Assembly (NCBI GenBank): GCA_964613095.1
Contig: CAZTFX010000062.1
Span: forward strand, 1-12,920
Direction of reading: 5' to 3'
Length of the DNA stretch: 12,920 bases
DNA from: RGIG4576 sp964613095
GTDB taxonomy: Bacteria > Bacteroidota > Bacteroidia > Bacteroidales > Muribaculaceae
The notes below the pieces were generated by a model, which was given only the letters and a program-made list of their open reading frames with translations, made no database searches and was not told the origin of the DNA. Every line of letters starts with the position of its first letter. Position 1 is the first letter of the stretch. Of this stretch, positions 1-6,883 are shown one piece after another. The position numbers were made by a program, and so were the translations under genes.

Positions 1-139
1 TTTGCTAAATTGCCATCGTTACTATTTCTGAGGTTTTCTGTTTAATGCGTTATGGCTCAGTTCAAAACGCAGAATTTCACCTTTTTTGCTCCGAGAACCG
101 TAATTTTATTGAAAAAAATTGAAAAATGTAATTTGCTGA
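1..139. other. Non-coding left edge with a small inverted repeat
   Basis: No start-to-stop gene is convincing here. TGCGTT (46-51) and AACGCA (66-71) form a six-base inverted repeat with a 14-base loop. This lies downstream of the leftward mutS2, but no T-run follows the hairpin in the mutS2 direction, so it is a poor terminator. The minus strand reads without a stop from about position 120 down to two adjacent stops near 30-35. That run has no start codon and begins just after a stop, so it may be chance or the remnant of a repeat. Confidence 0.3.
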
Positions 140-2593
140 TTATTCAAGTTCTACGATAGTTATACCTGCACCACCAAATTGAACATGTTCATCCCGATAT
201 GATTTTACATTTGGTATAGCGTTGAGATATTCTCGTATTCTTACTTTTAATATCCCGGTTCCAGTTCCATGAAGTATGCGTACTTGACGTGCATTGAATT
301 GTGTTGCATCATCAATAAAATATGTTACAGCTTGAATAGCTTCATCGGCACGCATACCTCGTACGTCAATTTCTTGTTTGAAATTTAATTGTCGATTACG
401 CATTTCATCATTAGTAGTTTGGCTTACGAATGATTTTTCTTGTTTGAGGTGTGTGGGTGCCTGCGACTTTTTAATTTTTTTGATTTCAACTTTGGTCTTA
501 AGCATACCAAAGATTACAGTTGCATATTTATTGTCAATGGAGACAATTTGACCTATGGTTGAGTTTCCGTCCATAGTAACATAATCGTTAATCGCAAAAG
601 AAATTTCTTTTGTGGAGACGGAGTCTTGGGATATGTTCTTTTTTGATTTCTTACCTTTTATGGGAATTGTTTTTATATTATTGTTGCTACTTTCATTTTC
701 TTGCAATAGTCGTGATTTAAATTCGTCCAGTTGTCGACGTATTTCTTTAGTCTGTTCTTTGTCTGCTTGAACTCGTTTAATATCATGAATGGTGCGTTCT
801 ATTGTTGAATTGCTTTTTGCAAGTAATTCTTTTGCTTCTTGACGGGCAGCATGAATAATGTCACGTCTTTCTTTGTTCAAATTTTCAGCCTGAATATTAT
901 ATTTTTCGATGATTGTGTCGATTTTTTTCTGTTTTGCGTGAATTTCTTGGCGTTTATTTTCCCAATAACGACGGTCTCGAGCAATATCCAACAGATACTT
1001 ATCCATATTGACGTAATCGCTACCAACGATTTCTATAGCTTCTTCTACAACGTTTTGAGGTAAGCCTATTTTACGTGCAATTTCAATAGCAAAAGAACTT
1101 CCCGGATAACCTATCGACAATTTAAACAATGGTTGCATTTTTCCTCTGTCATATAACATAGCTCCATTGACAATGCCTTGGTTCTCTTCAGCAAATGTTT
1201 TTAAATTTTGGTAGTGTGTAGTGATTACACCAAATGTTTTCTTTTCATTTAATTGATGTAAAATGGCTTGAGCTATAGCACCACCTATTTGAGGTTCGGT
1301 TCCACCTCCGAATTCGTCTATTAGTACGATTGTTGAGTTATTTGCTTTTAACAAAAAGTGTTTCATATTGGTGATGTGTGAACTATATGTACTCAAATCA
1401 TTTTCTAATGATTGTTCATCACCTATATCAATGAATATATTGTCAAAAATTCCTATATGAGAATTGGCATATAATGGAGGAAGAATACCACATTGAGTCA
1501 TGTATTGTATTATACCAACAGTTTTCAGACACACCGATTTACCTCCGGCATTTGGTCCTGAGATGAGTAAAATGCGATCATTTCCATCAAGTTTGATATC
1601 TAACGGTACAACAGTTTTTCCATGCTCACGCAATGAAAGAAATAGTGCCGGATGAACGGCATGATACCATTCGATTTGTGGCTTAGATTCAAGGTGTGGC
1701 ATGTTACAATCCAGTTCTTGTGCAAAAAGTGCTTTGGAACGGATAAAGTCGATTTGTCCTAAGATATCATAGGACACAAGCATTTCATCAATGTGTGGAC
1801 GAATCAGGCTTGCCATTTCGGTGAGAATACGAATAATCTCACGCTTCATTTCGGCTTCAAGTTCACGGATTGTATTGTTTGCCTCAACAATCTCACCGGG
1901 TTCTATGTATATGGTTTTACCGGTTGCAGATTCATCATGCACGATACCTTGAATTTTTCGTTTATTCATTGGTGCAACAGGTATCACTAATCTTCCATCA
2001 CGAACAGAAGGGCAGACATCATTGTCTAATATGCCTGATGATTTACCTTCTGCTATAATGCGTCTGAGAATACCGTTTATGCTTGCTGTTGTAGATTGAA
2101 TAGCTCGTTTAATTTCAAATAATTCAGGAGTCGCATTATCTTTTATGTTACCGAATTTGTCTAGTATGGTGTCAATTTCTTTGGTGATGAAATTGAATGA
2201 TTGCATATTAGCGCATAATTCACTCAGTCTAGGATATGGAGTATTACCGTTTTCGTCTCGACGAGAAAAAAAAGAGGATATTGCTCCTATGGTTCCTAAC
2301 GATTTACGTAAATGAAATAATTCTTCGGCAAGCATATAAGAGCCTTGTACACGTATAGAACATAAAGCCGGAGTTACGTCATGAAAATCGTTGAGAGGAA
2401 ATTCGGCTTGTGTGGTCATAATAGATAAGAACTCATTGGTCTCTTGCAATTTTTGTAGTACAATGTTGTATTCGTTGGAATAATACATATTTTTACAATG
2501 GAATACACCAAGCGTACTCATACAACGTTCTTCCAACACTTTACGTATAGTGTCGAAACCCACTTTTGATTCAAAATTTTCAGGATATATCAT
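140..2593 (-). CDS. mutS2: MutS2 family DNA mismatch/recombination ATPase with Smr domain
   Basis: Cytosolic MutS-like ATPase of 817 residues, usual for MutS2. The MutS core lacks the mismatch-recognition domain of MutS1. Seen in order: a helical core/lever region (about 1-330), Walker A GPNAGGKS (346-353), a DEQS segment (392-395), Walker B with D426-E427 in LIDEFGGGTEP, a conserved TTHY (458-461), a charged, probably coiled-coil stretch (about 515-640), a low-complexity lysine-rich linker (640-660), and a C-terminal Smr domain (about 741-817) with IDVRG and HGTGTG (775-780). The family is known for binding branched DNA, limiting recombination in some bacteria, and acting in rescue of collided ribosomes in others; which applies here cannot be told. 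The Smr LDxR motif reads IDVRG, a mild change. The start MIYPENF matches the family and has no better alternative. It is transcribed away from the transporter gene. Confidence 0.96.
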   Translation of the reverse strand: MIYPENFESKVGFDTIRKVLEERCMSTLGVFHCKNMYYSNEYNIVLQKLQETNEFLSIMTTQAEFPLNDFHDVTPALCSIRVQGSYMLAEELFHLRKSLGTIGAISSFFSRRDENGNTPYPRLSELCANMQSFNFITKEIDTILDKFGNIKDNATPELFEIKRAIQSTTASINGILRRIIAEGKSSGILDNDVCPSVRDGRLVIPVAPMNKRKIQGIVHDESATGKTIYIEPGEIVEANNTIRELEAEMKREIIRILTEMASLIRPHIDEMLVSYDILGQIDFIRSKALFAQELDCNMPHLESKPQIEWYHAVHPALFLSLREHGKTVVPLDIKLDGNDRILLISGPNAGGKSVCLKTVGIIQYMTQCGILPPLYANSHIGIFDNIFIDIGDEQSLENDLSTYSSHITNMKHFLLKANNSTIVLIDEFGGGTEPQIGGAIAQAILHQLNEKKTFGVITTHYQNLKTFAEENQGIVNGAMLYDRGKMQPLFKLSIGYPGSSFAIEIARKIGLPQNVVEEAIEIVGSDYVNMDKYLLDIARDRRYWENKRQEIHAKQKKIDTIIEKYNIQAENLNKERRDIIHAARQEAKELLAKSNSTIERTIHDIKRVQADKEQTKEIRRQLDEFKSRLLQENESSNNNIKTIPIKGKKSKKNISQDSVSTKEISFAINDYVTMDGNSTIGQIVSIDNKYATVIFGMLKTKVEIKKIKKSQAPTHLKQEKSFVSQTTNDEMRNRQLNFKQEIDVRGMRADEAIQAVTYFIDDATQFNARQVRILHGTGTGILKVRIREYLNAIPNVKSYRDEHVQFGGAGITIVELE

Positions 2594-2734
2594 ACAATGT
2601 ACAAAATTAGTGATATTTTCGTGACAAATGGCTAAAACCGCATTTTTCTTTTCTCTTGAACCACATTTTTATAACAAAGTCAAAAAAGACAAATTTATTT
2701 GATGTATATTTGTAAATTATTATCTAAGAATATT
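2594..2734. promoter_or_regulatory. Divergent promoter region between mutS2 and the transporter gene
   Basis: Both flanking genes start here and point outward. On the plus strand TATATTTG (2705-2712) matches the Bacteroidota -7 box TAnnTTTG and would start RNA around 2719, fitting a protein start at 2735; no clear TTTG box lies at the right distance upstream. On the minus strand TAATTTTG (2609-2602) matches the same box, with TTTG at 2627-2624 but only 14 bases between them, shorter than usual, and it would leave almost no leader before the mutS2 start. Such matches are common in AT-rich DNA, so these are candidates only. Confidence 0.3.
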
Positions 2735-3904
2735 ATGACAGATACGGTGAGATATAAAAAGAATTTGGTTTTTGCTGTTGCATGCTTAGGAATGTGTTTT
2801 TTTGGTATTGCAACAATAGTTTTAGGATCTATTTTGCCTCAATTGACGGCAAAAATGGGTTTTGATAATCTACAGGCGGCTTCATTAGTGGCTTTTATGC
2901 CGGTGGGTAGTCTTGCAGGCTCAATCTTTTTTGGTCCTATCGTGGATCGTTTCGGGCATAAAGTAATGTTGATACTTTGCAGTTTTATTTTACTATTGGG
3001 ATTACAAGGAGTTGCATTTTTTAGTGAGATATGGAAATTGCAATTATCTATTTTTGCAATAGGATTAGGCGGTGGTGTATTAAATGGAGAAACCAATTCG
3101 CTTGCGTCGGATATATCGGAAGCAAATGAAAAAGGAACACGATTAAGCATTTTAAGTGTGTTTTATGGAATAGGGGCAATAAGTATACCTATATTATTAA
3201 GGTCTTTATCGGAATTTTACTCATATAACGAAATCCTTTATGGGCTGGGTGTGATTATGTTGGTGATTATTCTGTTCTTTATGACAGTTGCTTTCCCAGC
3301 ACCAAAGCAGGCAAAAGGTTTTCCTATTAAAAAAGGAATAGGACTGTTGAAAGAGAAAGGATTGCTATTGCTCAGTTTTATTTTGTTTTTTGAGAGTGGG
3401 ATAGAGGTGTGTTGCAGTACATGGACCACTTCTTATTTCAATCAGGTAACAGAAGTGACAAAGTCACAAGCTCTCACAGCTCTTACATTGATGATAGTGG
3501 GATTAACTGTCTCCAGAATGGTGTTGGCTGTAATATATCGTAAAGTGAAACAAGAAAAAGTATTGCCATATTGTTTATTGGTGGGTGTGATAGGCTTTGC
3601 ATTGTTAACCTATCGTCCGGATTATATAAGAGCTTATGCCGGAATGTTTTTAATTGGAGCCGGACTCGCAGCAACGTTTCCAACTGTACTTAGTGTAATA
3701 GGTAGTATGTATGCCGAATTGTCAGGTACTGCATTCAGTATTGCTTTGGCAGTAGGGCTTTGCGGACAGATTTTGTTTAATTACTCGACCGGGGCGATTT
3801 CTCAATTGTTCGGTGGTATTGATTTCTTCCCATATATGATGATGTCGGGTATTGTGATAATGATAATTCTATTTAAATTAAAAAATATAAAGAAAAATAG
3901 TTAA
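2735..3904 (+). CDS. Major facilitator superfamily transporter, sugar-permease-like
   Basis: Inner-membrane secondary transporter of 389 residues with about twelve hydrophobic segments in two blocks of six, separated by a basic loop near 190-205. The loop between segments 2 and 3 carries GPIVDRFGHK (67-76), the major facilitator motif A pattern. Segment 4 leads into NGETNSLASDIS (117-128), resembling the NGGTNALVADIS stretch of fucose/glucose/mannose-type proton symporters, so a sugar or sugar-derived substrate is the best guess, but only a guess. I place the start at ATG 2735. The reading frame is open back to a TTG at 2699 and an ATG at 2702, but these would overlap a candidate -7 box (2705-2712) and add an unusual leader. 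The gene ends 14 bases before the serine hydrolase start, so the two are probably one transcript and the transporter may import that enzyme's product. Confidence 0.85.
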   Translation: MTDTVRYKKNLVFAVACLGMCFFGIATIVLGSILPQLTAKMGFDNLQAASLVAFMPVGSLAGSIFFGPIVDRFGHKVMLILCSFILLLGLQGVAFFSEIWKLQLSIFAIGLGGGVLNGETNSLASDISEANEKGTRLSILSVFYGIGAISIPILLRSLSEFYSYNEILYGLGVIMLVIILFFMTVAFPAPKQAKGFPIKKGIGLLKEKGLLLLSFILFFESGIEVCCSTWTTSYFNQVTEVTKSQALTALTLMIVGLTVSRMVLAVIYRKVKQEKVLPYCLLVGVIGFALLTYRPDYIRAYAGMFLIGAGLAATFPTVLSVIGSMYAELSGTAFSIALAVGLCGQILFNYSTGAISQLFGGIDFFPYMMMSGIVIMIILFKLKNIKKNS

Positions 3905-3918
3905 CAATATAACAAATC

Positions 3919-5427
3919 ATGAAAATGTGCAGATTTTTAAAAGCATTGATATGCTTGGTAGCTTTATGTTCAATTAATTGTATATATGCCAGTGTAAAAC
4001 CTGAAAGAATTGCACCGACATCGGTTGGATTGGAACCCAAACAACTAATGCTGATGTATGATTCGTTAATGACATGTAATCCTACCGAAATTCACCACGT
4101 TATAGTGATGGTTGATGGGAAAATAGCAGGAGAACTGCATCCGAAGCCATTCAGAGCAGAGCATCGTCATACTCTTTATTCGGTTTCAAAGACTTTTACA
4201 GCAGTAGCCGTAGGTTTAGCTGTTGATGACGGTTTGTTGAGTGTAGATGATAATTTGGCAAAATTCTTTCCTGAATATATAAAAGATGAAATAGATCCAA
4301 GATTGAAAGATGTCAATGTAAAAGACATTTTGACAATGCGTTCAGGTTTTAAAACACAATCGTGGATGAGAAATACGCAGCAACATTGGGTTGAATATTA
4401 TTTAACACGTCCTCTTTTTGCAGAACCGGGAACACGATATTCCTATGATTCAATAGAGACTTATTTGCTTTCTGCAATTGTGCAGAAAGTAACAGGTAAG
4501 ACTGTATTGGAACTTTTAAATGAACGTGTTTTTCATCCGATGGGAATTGCTGATGTGGAATGGGAACTTTGTCCCGATGGTATTGTTACCGGAGGTTGGG
4601 GAATCTATATGTCAGCTTATTCACAGGCTTTGTTCGGACAACTATTACTTCAAGAAGGTGTGTGGAATGGTAAACAATTAGTGTCCAAAGATTGGATTAA
4701 ACAAATGATGACAGTACATGTGGTTCGTGATGCAAATGATTATGGTTATCAGATTTGGCTATGTGAATATCCCGGAGCATGGCGTGCCGATGGTGCATTC
4801 GGACAATATATAATTATAGTACCACAGAAAAATATGGTAGTAGTATTGAATCAATGCTCTTTAAGTAAAGGTTGGTCGGAACGTTCAAACATCTGGAATA
4901 CAGTGGTGAAAAATTGTATTAATTGTGCGATCGACGCAAAACCGTCGGAATTACAAGAATTGGATGAATATGAAAAAAATGCTCAACTTCCTTTTTTGGA
5001 GGGGGATAGTATAAATGTACTCGGGAAGAAATATGATGGAAAGTCTTTTGTGTTGGATGAAAATAAATTAGGTTGGAAATCAATTAAATTTAATTTTGAA
5101 AATGGAAAAACCTTGTTGACTGTAAAAGATAAAGAGGATAAAACTTCTGTAATAGAACTCGGATACAAGAAATGGTTGATATCTCAATTGGCAGGGTATC
5201 CACATTATTCCATATTGGCGCAAAATCGATTCAGTGGAATAACTGGACCATTTTATACAGGATCTTGTTATGCTTGGAACGAAGGAAATCTTGAGGCAAA
5301 AATACATTATGTAAATTGGATAACATCATTGAAATTTACATTCCATTTTGATGGAAAGGAATTAACAATATACGGAAAAGAAAATTATCCTTCAAAACCA
5401 TTTACGATTAAAGCTAAAATGAAATAA
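3919..5427 (+). CDS. Exported serine hydrolase, beta-lactamase/NylB-like (PF00144 family)
   Basis: Secreted or periplasmic serine hydrolase of 502 residues. Residues 1-24 form a signal peptide: basic start, hydrophobic core, probable cleavage after IYA; no clear lipobox. The catalytic SxxK is S88-V-S-K91 in LYSVSKTF. The second motif is Y176-D-S, where class C beta-lactamases have Y-x-N; a Y-x-S here is known from 6-aminohexanoate-dimer hydrolase (NylB)-type enzymes. The KTG position is replaced by ADGAFGQ (290-296), again NylB-like. GGWGIYMSAYSQALFGQL (225-242) is typical of this branch. The core ends near 345; about 155 further residues form a domain rich in beta-type sequence that I do not recognise. 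Family members cut amides, esters or D-amino-acid peptides; the substrate here is unknown. It follows the transporter by 14 bases and probably shares its transcript. A true drug-resistance beta-lactamase is unlikely. Confidence 0.88.
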   Translation: MKMCRFLKALICLVALCSINCIYASVKPERIAPTSVGLEPKQLMLMYDSLMTCNPTEIHHVIVMVDGKIAGELHPKPFRAEHRHTLYSVSKTFTAVAVGLAVDDGLLSVDDNLAKFFPEYIKDEIDPRLKDVNVKDILTMRSGFKTQSWMRNTQQHWVEYYLTRPLFAEPGTRYSYDSIETYLLSAIVQKVTGKTVLELLNERVFHPMGIADVEWELCPDGIVTGGWGIYMSAYSQALFGQLLLQEGVWNGKQLVSKDWIKQMMTVHVVRDANDYGYQIWLCEYPGAWRADGAFGQYIIIVPQKNMVVVLNQCSLSKGWSERSNIWNTVVKNCINCAIDAKPSELQELDEYEKNAQLPFLEGDSINVLGKKYDGKSFVLDENKLGWKSIKFNFENGKTLLTVKDKEDKTSVIELGYKKWLISQLAGYPHYSILAQNRFSGITGPFYTGSCYAWNEGNLEAKIHYVNWITSLKFTFHFDGKELTIYGKENYPSKPFTIKAKMK

Positions 5428-5483
5428 TATATAATGTGTGGTATCAAAACAAAATAAATATAATAGATAATTATACATTAAAT

Positions 5484-6845
5484 ATGGTAATGAGAATATT
5501 ATTGTTTTCGATTATATTACTTTTAGGGGTATCCGGAAACCTATATGCTCAAGTTGTGAAATTTTCGGGGAATACTCATTCAATCTATGAAGAAGTACCC
5601 GAAAAGAGTACAGGATTGAATAAAATATATGTTTTGTATGGTACTGCCGGAGTCTCGATGAGTTATGAAGCGGCTAATGCTACAGTATCGGTAAAATGGT
5701 ATAAATATGGAGCTATGGGTGGGGGCTATGCCGAAGAAATAGTAGGTATAACCCGAACCGGAACAATAACAACGTTATCTCAAATAATACCTAATTGTGG
5801 ATATATAATAGAAGAAGGTACGAAAAGAACGTACTTATGGGTCGTAGATTATACCGACTATTATTTAACTTTGACAGAAGTCGTACCATCGGAAGAACAA
5901 GATTGTGGTAGTATTGCTCTTAATGTAACCGGTAGCGGAAATGATATTCAATATACAACTATTAATGGTGTAGCAAAGAAATTGAGTCGCAATATTACAC
6001 TCACATATAATACACTTGAGTGGGATGGAGAGGCTAATCAATGGAATCAAAAAGAAGTGGTTGAAACTTATGAGGGATTTAAATCATCGATTCATGAAAT
6101 AGCTCCACTTTGTGACACTGAATTTACTTTGTCCGGTGACCGTTTTTTGAAATATTGGGGTGAAGATGTTACTATAAGTACTTCTAGTTATAATACTCAT
6201 GCAATAGATATACAGACTTTAGCCGAACAAACAGAACGTGATGTGCCGAATGAAAAAACAGAAGAAGGTATGTCCACTCTTGGTGGTTCTGCTCCTGTTG
6301 AAATTACTTTTACTGCATTTCCGACTGACGCTGTTGTACAACGTGAATGGCAGTTTTCAACCAATCCTGAATTTAGTACGGTAGAACGTAGTTATACAGA
6401 AGATGTATATCAAGAAGTATTTAATGATGCAGGAACATTCTATGTAAGGTATGTAGCAAAAAATGCAGTCGGTACATGTGAGGCTGTGAGTGAAACTTAT
6501 ATGGTATCAATAGGGGAATCTGCTCTTATCTGTCCGAATGCATTTTCTCCTCAAGGTTCACCAGGAGTGAATGATGAATGGAGGGTACAATATAAATCCA
6601 TTGTGTCATTTAGATGTTGGATTTTCAATCGTTGGGGAGTTCAGGTATGTGAGTTGAAAGATCCTTCTCAAGGATGGGATGGAAAATATAAAGGAAAATA
6701 TGTAAATCCCGGAGTATATTATTATGTTATACAAGCTAAGGGTGCCGATGGTAAAGAGTATAAATTAAAAGGTGATATAAATATTATCAATTACACCGGA
6801 ACGGAATCAACCGGAGATAATACCGGTGAAGGTGTGGTAGAATAG
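5484..6845 (+). CDS. T9SS type B sorting domain protein (gliding-motility-associated C-terminal domain)
   Basis: Exported protein of 453 residues, predicted to cross the inner membrane by Sec and the outer membrane by the type IX secretion system. Residues 1-23 are a signal peptide ending NLYAQ. The middle has several cysteines and beta-rich sequence; about 275-345 looks like a PKD/Ig-like fold (VEITFTAFP, EWQFSTNPEF, AGTFYVRYVAKNAVGTC). The C-terminal type B sorting domain (about 348-435) shows CPNAFSPQG, IFNRWG, GWDGKYKGK and PGVYYYVIQA, ending KLKGDINII. Unusually, about 18 more residues rich in T, G, E and N follow. I chose ATG 5484 because the signal peptide starts there; the frame is open back to GTG 5436, which adds a polar leader (ATG 5490 is also possible). 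No enzymatic domain is visible; an adhesin or surface structural role is likely. It lies 56 bases after the hydrolase. Confidence 0.85.
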   Translation: MVMRILLFSIILLLGVSGNLYAQVVKFSGNTHSIYEEVPEKSTGLNKIYVLYGTAGVSMSYEAANATVSVKWYKYGAMGGGYAEEIVGITRTGTITTLSQIIPNCGYIIEEGTKRTYLWVVDYTDYYLTLTEVVPSEEQDCGSIALNVTGSGNDIQYTTINGVAKKLSRNITLTYNTLEWDGEANQWNQKEVVETYEGFKSSIHEIAPLCDTEFTLSGDRFLKYWGEDVTISTSSYNTHAIDIQTLAEQTERDVPNEKTEEGMSTLGGSAPVEITFTAFPTDAVVQREWQFSTNPEFSTVERSYTEDVYQEVFNDAGTFYVRYVAKNAVGTCEAVSETYMVSIGESALICPNAFSPQGSPGVNDEWRVQYKSIVSFRCWIFNRWGVQVCELKDPSQGWDGKYKGKYVNPGVYYYVIQAKGADGKEYKLKGDINIINYTGTESTGDNTGEGVVE

Positions 6846-6883
6846 TAAAATGTACGTAGTGTGAAAAGTTTAAACGAAACTTT

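Noticed and set aside
46..71. TGCGTT/AACGCA hairpin as the mutS2 terminator
   Set aside because: The stem is short, the loop is 14 bases, and no T-run follows in the direction of mutS2 transcription.
839..1063. Plus-strand open frame of 74 codons
   Set aside because: It lies inside mutS2 on the opposite strand and encodes a phenylalanine-rich product typical of antisense reading through the lysine-rich coiled coil.
2699..2734. TTG/ATG upstream starts for the transporter
   Set aside because: They fall within or before a candidate -7 box and add residues not expected ahead of the first membrane segment.
3919..5427. Antibiotic-resistance beta-lactamase
   Set aside because: The KTG and Y-x-N motifs are replaced by NylB-type residues and there is a long extra domain, so a different hydrolase role is more likely.
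5436..5483. GTG upstream start for the T9SS cargo gene
   Set aside because: It would put a polar 16-residue leader before a signal peptide that begins cleanly at 5484.
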